Below are positions 8,910 through 16,976 of a stretch of DNA of 54,624 bases, in pieces. The first letter of the stretch is position 1, and the number at the start of each line of letters is the position of its first letter. The translations under genes and the position numbers were made by a program. Below the pieces are notes generated by a model. That model had not been told where the DNA came from, made no database searches, and saw only the letters and a list, made by a program, of their open reading frames with translations. The stretch covers positions 1 through 54,624 of the forward strand of contig NZ_JAKZGS010000022.1 of NCBI RefSeq assembly GCF_022549695.1. Reading direction: 5' to 3'. Origin of the DNA: Belliella calami. Its GTDB lineage: Bacteria > Bacteroidota > Bacteroidia > Cytophagales > Cyclobacteriaceae.

Positions 8910-9620
8910 ATGGAGTTTTGGACTAAAATTGATCATGTGCATCTGACTGTAAAGGAAAATAGATGGCACAAATATTTTTATGTTTTTTGCAGGGTCTCTT
9001 TGGCGATAGGTTTTTTTATTGCCGGGATGGTAAAAATTATGGGTGAACGATTTGCGAGTGGACTATCTGATGTACATCCCATGGGGTCATATTTGGAAGC
9101 ACTTCATCACACAGGTTATTACTATACATTTATTGGAGTTGCCCAAGTGTTGGCAGCCCTGTTAATCTTGTATCATCGGACAGTATTAATAGGAGCACTT
9201 TTGTACTTTTCAATTATTGTGAACATTTGGATCCTATCTTGGGCTGTTAGGTTTGATGGGTCTTTGATGTCCTCAACTTTGATGGTTTTGGCAAACCTGT
9301 ATTTGATTTGTTGGAATTATGATCGATTGAAATACTTGTTCTTACCACCTAAGACCACTGTTTTAGATTTGACAAAAAAGCACAATAAAAATAAGTTTCC
9401 TTTAAAGTTTTTTAGTGGAGTCCTACTTGCTATAATTTTGGTCTTTGTCATTACAATCAATGTTTTTGAAATAAGACCAAGAAATACCATTGAGCAATGC
9501 AAAAGACAATTTGAAAACACAGAAAATGAAAAAGAAGGCTTTGAGTTTTGTGAATGTGTTCATTCCAAAGGTGATCCTTTGAATTCCTGTCTTGATGCGT
9601 TTGAATTAGCTGTCAAATAG
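8910..9620 (+). CDS. DoxX-like integral membrane protein
   Basis: 236 aa. The first ~150 residues form a four-helix membrane bundle typical of the DoxX/DoxD superfamily, with an N-terminal RVSLAIGFFIAGMVKIMG helix, a conserved GY-containing loop, and two further helices. A fifth hydrophobic segment at about residues 175-193 precedes a short, soluble, Cys-containing tail (FCECVHSKGDPLNSC) that could be periplasmic. DoxX proteins take part in redox and thiol stress or act as quinone-linked membrane subunits; no specific role can be assigned here. Likely co-transcribed with the small membrane protein just upstream. The cysteine tail is not typical of the family. Confidence 0.65.
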   Translation: MEFWTKIDHVHLTVKENRWHKYFYVFCRVSLAIGFFIAGMVKIMGERFASGLSDVHPMGSYLEALHHTGYYYTFIGVAQVLAALLILYHRTVLIGALLYFSIIVNIWILSWAVRFDGSLMSSTLMVLANLYLICWNYDRLKYLFLPPKTTVLDLTKKHNKNKFPLKFFSGVLLAIILVFVITINVFEIRPRNTIEQCKRQFENTENEKEGFEFCECVHSKGDPLNSCLDAFELAVK

Positions 9621-9887
9621 CATTTATTTCTAAGCAGTTTGAAATTTTTCGATTTAAATCATGTGATTTTGACAAAGAAAAGTGGTCTCAAAGCAAATTC
9701 TTTCTTTAATTGGGTTTTGAATATAAGGAAGATAAGGTTTTGATTATTAATGCGTATGGCCTTGATTTTTTTTGCAAAAAATTCAAACTAAAAATTTGCT
9801 TGTTTCCTTCTTTATTGTAAACAGCTTTATTAGTGGAGGCATTTTTAAAGTGATTAAAATCTTATTTTAACCAAAACAAAAATTGTT

Positions 9888-10142
9888 ATGAAAAAAAGAA
9901 TTTCTTTAATGTTTACAGGTCTATCTTTGATGATAATGATGGGAGTGCCTCTAAAAGCAGATGCTGGCTGGGATTATAAAAGTGATGTGTCTCTCGATAA
10001 AATGGACGGAAAATACTATTTAAGGACAGATTGTGGGACATTTATAGGTGATGATTGTACTACTCCAGGATCATCTTCTCGAGTTGATGTTTCCATTGTC
10101 ATAGATGTAATCAATGCAATCAGTGTGATTAATCCATTTTAA
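9888..10142 (+). CDS. Small exported peptide with a cysteine pair
   Basis: 84-aa precursor. The N-terminus is a good Sec signal peptide (MKKR, long hydrophobic core, AxA cut after KADA at about residue 26), leaving a mature peptide of about 58 aa. The mature part has two cysteines in TDCGTFIGDDCTTPG, which could form a disulfide in the periplasm, and a hydrophobic tail. I do not recognise the family. It is the first gene of a probable operon: the next gene starts 18 bp downstream and a third follows after 24 bp. Signal peptide, size and operon position make it more than a chance frame. Confidence 0.65.
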   Translation: MKKRISLMFTGLSLMIMMGVPLKADAGWDYKSDVSLDKMDGKYYLRTDCGTFIGDDCTTPGSSSRVDVSIVIDVINAISVINPF

Positions 10143-10160
10143 TAATCAAATTTATTAAAT

Positions 10161-11297
10161 ATGACTAAATTAAAGATGTATGGCTACTTTACAGTAGCCA
10201 TATTTTTCGTTCTTTTTTCTTGTGAATCAAGCGATGAACTTGAGTACCATCAAAGACAAGAAACCTCCCCAATAGATAGCTTGGATGTGAAGCTCCCTGA
10301 TAGTTACAATGATTTAAACAAATGGGGTTATTTTTATGAAAATGAAGATGTTTTTCTATATGAATATAGTGCTGGCAAGAATTTTGATTTAGTGATCAAT
10401 ATTTTAGATTTTCAAAAAGGTAAATATGAAGAGACTTTATTGTTCAATAGGGAGGGGCCAAATGGATTCAAATCAACAGGGGTTAACGTCAACATTGTGA
10501 ATCGAGATTCGGTTTTTATTTTCCCGATGGCATCAGATAAGTTTTATTTATACAACTTTAGCGGTGATATCCTAAGTGAATATCCATATAATTCCGTAGA
10601 TGGTAGTGTTTTTAATGGGGCAGGAGTTTTTACAGATATAGTTCTTGAGGATAGCAGAGTTATGTTACCCACTGTTAACAAAACAAGGTTTGATGATTGT
10701 AGTTTTTTTAAGAAAGTTATTCCAGTTCAATATTATTCACTTAGAAATAAACAGTTTGAAGAATCAATTGCCTACCCCCCCCCATATATGGAAGGGAAGT
10801 TTCTATGGAGTAACCTTGCTTCTGCTAAAATCAATAAAATGAGAGATTCTAACATAGTAATTGATTTTCGGTTTTCTGATAGTGTTAGAATTTATAATTC
10901 TAAAACCAAAGAATTAGATTTGATTTTTATGGGTTTGAATAATGAGCAAATTGTTCTTGATACACTTCCGTCAAAAAATCAAGAAATGAAATATTTACTT
11001 ACAGAAAAGGAATATATGTACACATTTTATCACAATCAGAATTTATTTCGACTTTGCTCGCATCTCAAAAATATGAGACAAAAAGATATTCCATTATCGG
11101 ATTTAATGGAAAATTATTCCAGAGAAATGACCTTAATCAAATTTGATCTTAAAAAGAAAGATTATGAATACTTGAAAATGCCTATTGCCAGATGTTTCTT
11201 CCCAATGAACAACAAGCTAATTGTAGGAGGTGTGAAATCTTGGGAAGATGAAAATCAAGATACATGGAGGAGGTTTTATTATTATGCGCTTGATTAG
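10161..11297 (+). CDS. Lipoprotein, possibly DUF4221 / beta-propeller type
   Basis: 378 aa. A signal peptide of type II ends in the lipobox FSC (Cys at about residue 20), followed by ESS, so the mature protein is probably lipid-anchored. The body contains features of the Bacteroidota DUF4221-like lipoproteins, including an EGPNG stretch after the second strand block and repeated strand-turn units such as FYLYNFSGDIL and VRIYNSKTKEL, which suggest a beta-propeller-like fold. Family assignment is by eye and tentative. It sits between the small cysteine peptide and another lipoprotein, in one direction with short gaps, so a joint function at the outer membrane or periplasm is plausible but unknown. 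Confidence 0.6.
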   Translation: MTKLKMYGYFTVAIFFVLFSCESSDELEYHQRQETSPIDSLDVKLPDSYNDLNKWGYFYENEDVFLYEYSAGKNFDLVINILDFQKGKYEETLLFNREGPNGFKSTGVNVNIVNRDSVFIFPMASDKFYLYNFSGDILSEYPYNSVDGSVFNGAGVFTDIVLEDSRVMLPTVNKTRFDDCSFFKKVIPVQYYSLRNKQFEESIAYPPPYMEGKFLWSNLASAKINKMRDSNIVIDFRFSDSVRIYNSKTKELDLIFMGLNNEQIVLDTLPSKNQEMKYLLTEKEYMYTFYHNQNLFRLCSHLKNMRQKDIPLSDLMENYSREMTLIKFDLKKKDYEYLKMPIARCFFPMNNKLIVGGVKSWEDENQDTWRRFYYYALD

Positions 11298-11321
11298 ATC
11301 AATTAAATTTAAAAAACTTTA

Positions 11322-12017
11322 GTGGAGAAATATTTAAAAATTTTATTTGTTTCAATAATTTTCCTTAGTTCCTGTCAATCAACAAAGACGAGTATTAGGC
11401 AATATTGCAAAGTCTGCCTTGACAAGGAGGATGGTATTATCATCGATGATGTGGCTAGCCCTATGCTTTCCGTCATGCAGAATAATGAGATATGGGATAT
11501 TATGAAGTTGGTCTTTCAAAAAGAGGGGTTTACCAATGTCTATGATAGATATGAGCTAGATTATGAATTTTTCAATAATAACATCAAAGGAATAGATAGT
11601 CTGGAAGACAGAGAACAATTGGCTCTTAAGTTGGGAATTAAGTATATTCTCAAGCCTGCTGTTTTAGATGTAAGGGAATCAGAGGGCTTCATGTATGATG
11701 CCATTGATCCTAATGAATCAAAATACCCATTCCCAAGAGAAATACACCCTATTCCCAACAAACCTGCAGAAAACAAATCGATATTACAGTATGAATTGAT
11801 AGAGACTTCCTCGGGAGAGGTGGTTTACAGGGTAGATTTTATAAGTTCTGATTCAGGGTTTATAAATGATGATGGAGATGATTATAATATTAGTACAGTA
11901 ATGAAAACTTTACGTTCTGGAACTAGAAAAGGCACTAAATTCACAATTGCAGATTGCAGTTGTCCAAAGAAAAAGTACACCAAGAGGAGGAAGTTTTGGG
12001 AGAAATTAGGGCACTGA
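11322..12017 (+). CDS. Lipoprotein of unknown function, GTG start
   Basis: 231 aa, read from GTG 11322, because no ATG lies close enough to preserve the signal peptide. The lipobox is LSSC (Cys at about residue 18). The mature part has a Cys-rich start (YCKVCLDKEDG) and end (DCSCPKKK) and a central domain with LGIKYILKPAVLDV, reminiscent of the proteins that assemble periplasmic or surface lipoproteins (CsgG/TolB-N-like), though I cannot confirm this. It is the third gene of the unit with the small exported peptide. The hairpin array of the RAYT locus begins 45 bp downstream. Confidence 0.6.
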   Translation: MEKYLKILFVSIIFLSSCQSTKTSIRQYCKVCLDKEDGIIIDDVASPMLSVMQNNEIWDIMKLVFQKEGFTNVYDRYELDYEFFNNNIKGIDSLEDREQLALKLGIKYILKPAVLDVRESEGFMYDAIDPNESKYPFPREIHPIPNKPAENKSILQYELIETSSGEVVYRVDFISSDSGFINDDGDDYNISTVMKTLRSGTRKGTKFTIADCSCPKKKYTKRRKFWEKLGH

Positions 12018-12062
12018 TGATTTTTTGGGGTTATTTGTCTTAGTTTAAAGATGCTCATCTAA

Positions 12063-12536
12063 GTGTAGATTGCATCTACACTTTCAAATAAAAGAACCCA
12101 CGCAGTCAAGATATTTAAGGTGTAGTTTCAAACTACACCTAGTCGGTAGGTAGTTGATTTTTAAGTGTTTCTCAAAAAAACAAGGTGTGCCCTAAGTGTA
12201 GATTGCATCTACACTTTCATATCCAAGGAATTTGCAAATCCACTTTCAAATAAAAGAACCCACGCAGTCAAGATATTTAAGGTGTAGTTTCAAACTACAC
12301 CTAGTCGGCTAGTAGTATTTTTTAAGGATGTTTCAAAAAATAGGGTATGCCCTAAGTGTAGATTGCATCTACACTTTCATATCCAAGGAATTTGCAAATC
12401 CACTTTCAAATAAAAGAACCCAAGCAGTCAAGATATTTAAGGTGTAGTTGCAAACTACACCTAGTCGGTAGGTAGTTGATTTTTAAGTGTTTCTCAAAAA
12501 TCAGGAGTGTGCCCTAAGTGTAGATTGTATCTACAC
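12063..12536. repeat. Upstream REP array, seven alternating hairpins
   Basis: Type A hairpins (GTGTAGATTGCATCTACAC, 8-bp stem and TGC loop) occur at 12063-12081, 12196-12214, 12356-12374 and 12518-12536. Type B hairpins (stem AGGTGTAGTT, loop GCA or TCA) occur at 12118-12140, 12280-12302 and 12440-12462. The order is strictly A-B-A-B-A-B-A, with A-A spacing of 133, 160 and 162 bp. The A and B stems share the core GTGTAG/CTACAC. The linkers are also conserved (TTTCATATCC after A, AGTCGG after B). The last A copy is the only one with GTATCT instead of GCATCT, which leaves its stem intact. Confidence 0.92.
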
Positions 12537-12587
12537 TTTCATATCCCTGGAATTTGCAAATCCAATCCAAGAGAATTATATTTAATA

Positions 12588-13133
12588 ATGGGTGATGCTT
12601 TTCAAATTAGAGATCAGGAAATGCCTTATTTTTTGACATTCCAAGTTGTCGGATGGGCTGATGTATTTACCAGAAAGAGGTATAGGGATTTTATCTTAGA
12701 AAATTTAACGTATTGTAGAAAATCAAAAGGATTGTATCTATTTGGTTATGTAATTATGAGCAATCATATTCATTTGTTGGTTCAACAAAAAGATGGTAGG
12801 TTGTCAGATTGGGTTAGGGATTTCAAAAAGTTTACAAGTAAGAAATTGATAAAAATGATTTTAGAGAACCCTGATGAAAGGAGAAAGGAGTGGCTTCAAA
12901 TGATTTTTGAATATCACGGGAAGTTTAATAAGAGGAATAATGATATTCAGTTCTGGACTCACGAAAACCATGCTGTTGAAATGTATAATGTCGCCATGAT
13001 AGAAAGTAGAATGAAGTACATTCATGAAAACCCTGTTAGAGCAGCCATAGTTGAATACCCCGAGGATTATTTATACTCCAGCGCAAGGGATTATTCTGGG
13101 TTAAAGGGATTGATTGATTTAGATTATTGGTGA
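12588..13133 (+). CDS. REP-associated tyrosine transposase (RAYT, Y1 family)
   Basis: 181-aa single-strand DNA transposase of the IS200-like Y1 superfamily. The HUH motif is His60-x-His62 in MSNHIHLLV, and the YIHENPVRA block (Tyr144) holds the probable nucleophile. No cysteine or zinc motif and no TnpB partner gene is present. ATG 12588 was chosen; an in-frame upstream extension to 12507 would be translated from the hairpin repeat and has no family residues. It is flanked on both sides by arrays of short hairpins, the diagnostic context of RAYTs, which are single-copy domesticated transposases that act on REP palindromes. Whether it is active cannot be judged, but the frame and key residues are intact. 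Confidence 0.9.
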   Translation: MGDAFQIRDQEMPYFLTFQVVGWADVFTRKRYRDFILENLTYCRKSKGLYLFGYVIMSNHIHLLVQQKDGRLSDWVRDFKKFTSKKLIKMILENPDERRKEWLQMIFEYHGKFNKRNNDIQFWTHENHAVEMYNVAMIESRMKYIHENPVRAAIVEYPEDYLYSSARDYSGLKGLIDLDYW

Positions 13134-13158
13134 TTTTGAATAACCCCGTGCCCCCTAA

Positions 13159-13586
13159 GCATAGATTGCATCTACACTTTCATATCCAAGGAATTTGCAA
13201 ATCCACTTTCAAATAGAATAACCTACGCATTCAAGATATTTAAGGTGTAGTTGCAAACTACACCTAGTCGGTTAGTAGTTTTTTTAAGGATTTCTCAAAA
13301 ATCAGGAGTGTGCCCCTAAGTGTAGATTGCATCTACACTTTCATATCCCTGGAATTTTCAATTCCACTTTCAAATAAAAGAACCCACGCAGTCAAAATAT
13401 TTAAGGTGTAGTTGCAAACTACACCCAGTCGGCTAGTAATATTTTTTAAGGATGTTTCAAAAAATAGGGTATGTCCTAAGTGTAGATTGCATCTACACTT
13501 TCATATCCCTTGAATTTGTAATTCCACTTTCAAATAGTAATACTCTTGCCGTCAAAATATTTAAGGTGTAGTTTCAAACTACACCT
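13159..13586. repeat. Downstream REP array, six alternating hairpins
   Basis: Type A hairpins at 13159-13177 (degenerate, GCATAGAT in the left arm), 13320-13338 and 13480-13498; type B hairpins at 13243-13265, 13404-13426 (last stem pair changed, ACACCC) and 13564-13586. The order is A-B-A-B-A-B, so it starts with A just as the upstream array ends with A. The repeat period is about 160 bp. The array ends 23 bp before the stop codon of the convergent thioredoxin-family gene. Confidence 0.92.
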
Positions 13587-13608
13587 AGATGGTTTGTTGT
13601 GTGTTTTA

Positions 13609-14838
13609 TCACTCTTCCCTCAAAAGCCCACTCACCAATTCTTCATGCTCTTCAATCCATCTGTCGTAAAGTCCGCCTGTCCCAGGACCGTTGAAGCCGG
13701 TGTGGATGTGGCGTACTTTGCCATTTTTGCCTATATAGATCAAAGTGGGAAAAGCCACAACACTACTCAAGGCTGGTAATGCTTCGGCAGCTTTCTCTTT
13801 GTTGCTTACGCCTGCGATCAGGAATGTATATCCTGCTCCTAGCTTTTCAGCGGACTTCTTCACACGCTGACTTGCATAGTCAAAATCAGGCTTGCTCTCA
13901 AAGGCCAAGCCTATGATTTCTATCCCTCGATCCTTGTTCTTCTCATACCATGGAGCAAGAAACTTCGTCTCATCCATGCAGTTGGGGCACCAAGTGCCAA
14001 ATAACTGGACAAGGACAACCTTGTTTTTGAATTTGTCATCCTTGATACTGACCATGTTCCCTTCTGTGTCAGGAAAGCTAAAATCCAATTCCTCGTACCC
14101 ATCTTTCAGATAGGTGAGTTCATAGGCGTCTGGCAATTCAAAATCCTCATCTCTCACGGCGATAAATGTCTCTTGATATCTTGGCCCACTTCTGAATCTT
14201 CCTTGTATGGAGCCGTCTTCCAACAAATCTGCTGTGAAAAAAAACGCATGACTTCCATCAAATGCACTTAAAAAAAATGTCTCTCCACTGACATTGCCTG
14301 CAAGAAATCTATAATCTCCCAGAGCTGTCAAAAAAGTCCCTCGGATCTGAATTCCATTCTGCACAAATTCCCCGATAGCTTCATAGGTCTTTCCATTTGT
14401 ATCTTGGAATATGGTCTTCCATTTACCCGAAAAGTCAGTCTTTGGTTTTTCGGTAACTTCAAATCTTTCAAATGCTCCTTTTTTCGCTTCAAAAGGAATA
14501 CCATAATCAGAAGAGGTGTTTTTTACAAATACTCCTTGGAGTAAGCTGTCATTCTTTATTGATGCTTTTATTTCCGAATCGAAAATACCCATTGGAATAA
14601 AAATCGAATCATTTTTGACCAAAACTTCATCAAGTTTGAGTTTTTCTTCTCCATTGATGAGATATGCCTCCCACTTTTCCCCACTTTTTTCAAGCTCCAA
14701 TTCCACGGGAATTACGTCGGGATTGATGTCTAATTCGGCGTGCCACATTCCCTGAAGCTCATGTTTTGAATTTTGACTTTGACTACAGGCAGCTAATAAA
14801 AAAATGGAAAATGAAGCTAATAAAACTCTTGTTTTCAT
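13609..14838 (-). CDS. TlpA-like thioredoxin-fold lipoprotein
   Basis: 409 aa. An SPII signal ends in the lipobox LLAAC (Cys18), so it is lipid-anchored on the periplasmic side. Residues ~25-240 are an N-terminal beta-rich region seen in TlpA/AlkA-like proteins of Bacteroidota. Residues ~245-405 form a thioredoxin domain with the active-site motif WCPNC (Cys284, Cys287) and a cis-Pro region in VAFPTLIYIG. The expected role is disulfide reduction in the periplasm, for example for cytochrome c maturation, but the partner is unknown. It is a single gene, divergent from the dcw cluster. A TATATTTG element lies 23 bp upstream of the start. Confidence 0.85.
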   Translation of the reverse strand: MKTRVLLASFSIFLLAACSQSQNSKHELQGMWHAELDINPDVIPVELELEKSGEKWEAYLINGEEKLKLDEVLVKNDSIFIPMGIFDSEIKASIKNDSLLQGVFVKNTSSDYGIPFEAKKGAFERFEVTEKPKTDFSGKWKTIFQDTNGKTYEAIGEFVQNGIQIRGTFLTALGDYRFLAGNVSGETFFLSAFDGSHAFFFTADLLEDGSIQGRFRSGPRYQETFIAVRDEDFELPDAYELTYLKDGYEELDFSFPDTEGNMVSIKDDKFKNKVVLVQLFGTWCPNCMDETKFLAPWYEKNKDRGIEIIGLAFESKPDFDYASQRVKKSAEKLGAGYTFLIAGVSNKEKAAEALPALSSVVAFPTLIYIGKNGKVRHIHTGFNGPGTGGLYDRWIEEHEELVSGLLREE

Positions 14839-14860
14839 GGGTAGATGTGTATTTAAGCTG

Positions 14861-14868
14861 CAAATATA
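14861..14868 (-). promoter_or_regulatory. -7 element of the thioredoxin-family gene
   Basis: On the minus strand, TATATTTG fits TAnnTTTG and lies 23 bp before the start codon. The -33 region is not a clear match, so the assignment is moderate. Confidence 0.4.
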
Positions 14869-15160
14869 GATTAAATAATGAATTAAGTCTATCTATTTAA
14901 TAGGGAAATGTTTTGTGTTTTTTTTCAAATTTTTCAAGGTAGTGGGGAATTCTCCCACTTTTTTCCTTTCTCATTTTCTACATTTGCTCGTCCAAACATG
15001 TTCGGTTGAAAGATTTTAAATAAAACCCTCATATTTTACATAATTAAAGCGTTTTTGCCCCAGTCTTCCTGATACTCAAATCCTTGATCCTCAATTAAAA
15101 AAAGATTCATTTTTTATAAAATCATTGTGATAGTAGAAACTTTTAGATACTTTTAAGAAA

Positions 15161-15190
15161 AAGTGGTGAAAAGTGGGGTGAAGTGGTGGA
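15161..15190 (+). promoter_or_regulatory. Three MraZ-box-like direct repeats
   Basis: Three consecutive 10-bp units AAGTGGTGAA, AAGTGGGGTG and AAGTGGTGGA stand directly upstream of the -7 element. MraZ of other bacteria binds GTGG/TGGG-type direct repeats spaced by 10 bp upstream of its own gene, so these are very likely the autoregulatory sites. Their position over the -33 region implies repression of the dcw cluster. Confidence 0.75.
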
Positions 15191-15208
15191 TTGTGTAAAA
15201 GCTTTTCT

Positions 15209-15216
15209 TACTTTTG
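15209..15216 (+). promoter_or_regulatory. -7 element of the dcw promoter
   Basis: TACTTTTG matches the TAnnTTTG consensus and lies 28 bp before the mraZ start. A TTG at 15191-15193 is 15 nt upstream, shorter than typical spacing, so the -33 element is uncertain. Confidence 0.5.
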
Positions 15217-15243
15217 TATTTAAAGTAAACTCAAGATAAGTTC

Positions 15244-15690
15244 ATGGGGATGTTCAATGGTCAATTTGTATGTAAGATCGATGCCAAGGGTCGACTCGCA
15301 TTGCCTGCCAAACTGAAGGCGGCAATTCCGAGCTCCAATGGCAATGAGCTATATCTGCGTTTTGGCGATGAGGGTTGCCTTGCTCTTTATACAGATCAGG
15401 AGTTCAAAAGTTTGTATAACCAAATCAACGGGCTATCAGATAGAAATGAACTTCACAGAAAGATCAAAAGGGCGTTTTTCAATAGCTTGGCCGTTTTGGA
15501 AATGGATAGTGCCGGTAGGATTTTGATTCCAAAAAACTTCTTAGAGTATGCAAATATCGACTCAGAAGTCTATATACAAGGCATAGGTAAATTCATTGAG
15601 CTTTGGAATCCGAATACTTTCAAAAATGAGATTGAAATGGATCCAAAAGAGTTGTCGGCTTTGTTGGATTCAACTTTAGGAGAATTATGA
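15244..15690 (+). CDS. mraZ: Transcriptional regulator MraZ
   Basis: 148 aa with two SpoVT-AbrB-like swapped-hairpin domains. The first starts at FNGQFVCKIDAKGRLALPAKL, the second at VLEMDSAGRILIPKNFLEYA. MraZ forms a ring-shaped oligomer that binds DNA upstream of the dcw cluster and represses it in several species. It is the first gene of the cluster here, directly behind three MraZ-box-like repeats and a -7 element. Its last four bases overlap the start of rsmH (ATGA), so translation is probably coupled. Length and domain order are normal. Confidence 0.95.
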   Translation: MGMFNGQFVCKIDAKGRLALPAKLKAAIPSSNGNELYLRFGDEGCLALYTDQEFKSLYNQINGLSDRNELHRKIKRAFFNSLAVLEMDSAGRILIPKNFLEYANIDSEVYIQGIGKFIELWNPNTFKNEIEMDPKELSALLDSTLGEL

Positions 15691-16592
15691 CAAATCAAAT
15701 CTACCATATTCCTGTAATGCTTCATGAATGTATTGAAGGCTTGGCTATCAATCCAAATGGGGTCTATGTAGATCTGACTTTTGGTGGTGGTGGACATTCG
15801 CGGGAGATTTTGAAGAAATTAGATAAGGGTCATTTGTATGGCTTTGATCAGGATTCAGATGCAGAAGCCAATATTCCTGAAAGTGGAAATTTCACTTTTG
15901 TGTCGGCAAATTTTAGGGACTTGAAAAAATACCTCCGTCTTTATGGAGTGACGCAAGTAGATGGAATTATCGCTGATTTGGGGATTTCCTCGCATCAGAT
16001 TGATGAGCCTAGTAGAGGTTTTTCCACAAGGTTTGAAGGTGATTTGGACATGAGGATGAGTTCTTCCATGAGCATGTCAGCCAAAGATGTTCTTAATACC
16101 TATGAGGAAGGAAAGCTTCATAAGATTTTCGGAATCTATGGAGAGATAAAAAACGCAAAAACACTTGCTCAAGCGATCGTCTCGCATCGTGCGGCAGAGC
16201 CATTTGTGACCATAGAAGGTTTCAAAGCTTTGCTTCAGAAGTTTGCACCAAGAGGCAGGGAATTCAAATATTTTGCACAGGTATTTCAGGCATTGCGAAT
16301 TGAAGTGAATGATGAGCTGGGGGCTTTGGAAGAAATGCTTCTTCAGACCATAGAGGTGTTGAAGCCAGAAGGAAGGTTGGTTGTGATGAGTTACCATTCA
16401 TTGGAAGATAGATTGGTGAAGAATTTCATCGCAAAAGGGAAATTTCAAGGTGAGGTAGAAAAGGATTTCTATGGCAACTTAATAAGACCTCTTGAACCAG
16501 TTACCAGAAAGGCAGTGACTGCTTCAGCAGAAGAATTAGAATTGAACAATAGGTCTAGAAGTGCCAAGCTAAGGATTGCAAAAAAAGTATAA
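15687..16592 (+). CDS. rsmH: 16S rRNA (cytosine-1402 N4) methyltransferase
   Basis: 301 aa. RsmH (MraW) methylates C1402 of 16S rRNA with S-adenosylmethionine. The SAM motif I is VDLTFGGGGHSREIL at about residues 28-42. DQDSDAE follows, and the family motif YHSLEDRLVKNFI lies near residue 230. Start ATG overlaps the mraZ stop by four bases. Three bases separate its stop from the next ATG. In nearly all bacteria this gene follows mraZ. No anomalies. Confidence 0.95.
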   Translation: MTNQIYHIPVMLHECIEGLAINPNGVYVDLTFGGGGHSREILKKLDKGHLYGFDQDSDAEANIPESGNFTFVSANFRDLKKYLRLYGVTQVDGIIADLGISSHQIDEPSRGFSTRFEGDLDMRMSSSMSMSAKDVLNTYEEGKLHKIFGIYGEIKNAKTLAQAIVSHRAAEPFVTIEGFKALLQKFAPRGREFKYFAQVFQALRIEVNDELGALEEMLLQTIEVLKPEGRLVVMSYHSLEDRLVKNFIAKGKFQGEVEKDFYGNLIRPLEPVTRKAVTASAEELELNNRSRSAKLRIAKKV

Positions 16593-16595
16593 AAA

Positions 16596-16976
16596 ATGGG
16601 TCAGAATACTTTCAAAAAGAAAATCAAGGAAAGTGCTTCTCCGGGAGGTAAAAAGAAAACGCTTTTTACTCTGATCGAAGAGAAGCTCAACGTGACTGGA
16701 TTTTTGGGGGATGGTATTCCAGTGAAGTTTGGGCCTCCATTTTTCTTTGCCGCATTTTTGGCTATGATATACATCTGGAGTAATCACCGCGCTGACAATA
16801 TGATCCGAAAGATCGAAAGGATGCAGCAGGAAGTAGAAGATCTTCGTGCAGATGTGACGACTCTGGAAGCTGAATATATGCTAAGCAGCAAGCAATCCGA
16901 AGTGGCAAAAAAAATACAGCCATTGGGCATATATGAAATTGACGAACCACCTATTAAGATAAAATATAAAAAGTGA
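16596..16976 (+). CDS. ftsL: FtsL-like cell division protein
   Basis: 126 aa single-pass protein. A basic N-terminal region (KKKIKESASPGGKKK) is cytoplasmic, a hydrophobic segment at about residues 48-66 spans the membrane, and a heptad-rich stretch (NMIRKIERMQQEVEDLRADV) forms a periplasmic coiled coil. It overlaps the ftsI start. Sequence similarity between FtsL proteins is always low, so the call rests on size, topology and its place between rsmH and ftsI. FtsL pairs with FtsB and FtsQ and activates FtsW/FtsI. Confidence 0.8.
   Translation: MGQNTFKKKIKESASPGGKKKTLFTLIEEKLNVTGFLGDGIPVKFGPPFFFAAFLAMIYIWSNHRADNMIRKIERMQQEVEDLRADVTTLEAEYMLSSKQSEVAKKIQPLGIYEIDEPPIKIKYKK

Larger units (their letters stand above)
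14839..15243. other. 405-bp divergent intergenic region upstream of dcw
   Basis: No gene is seen. It holds the promoters of the thioredoxin-family gene and of mraZ, the three MraZ-box-like repeats (listed separately), and a 6-bp inverted repeat AGTGGG/CCCACT around GAATTC at 14941-14959. The arms of that repeat resemble single MraZ boxes on each strand, but they could also be the stem of a transcription stop since T residues follow. Confidence 0.6.

Noticed and set aside
11561-11776. Minus-strand frame inside the third lipoprotein gene
   Set aside because: It lies entirely inside a better supported gene and has no signal, domain or neighbours.
12507-12587. N-terminal extension of the RAYT protein by 27 residues
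   Set aside because: The extension is translated from the last type A hairpin and linker; ATG 12588 starts with normal family sequence.
12063-13586. CRISPR array
   Set aside because: The repeated units are self-complementary, of two alternating kinds with conserved linkers, and there are no unique spacers or cas genes.
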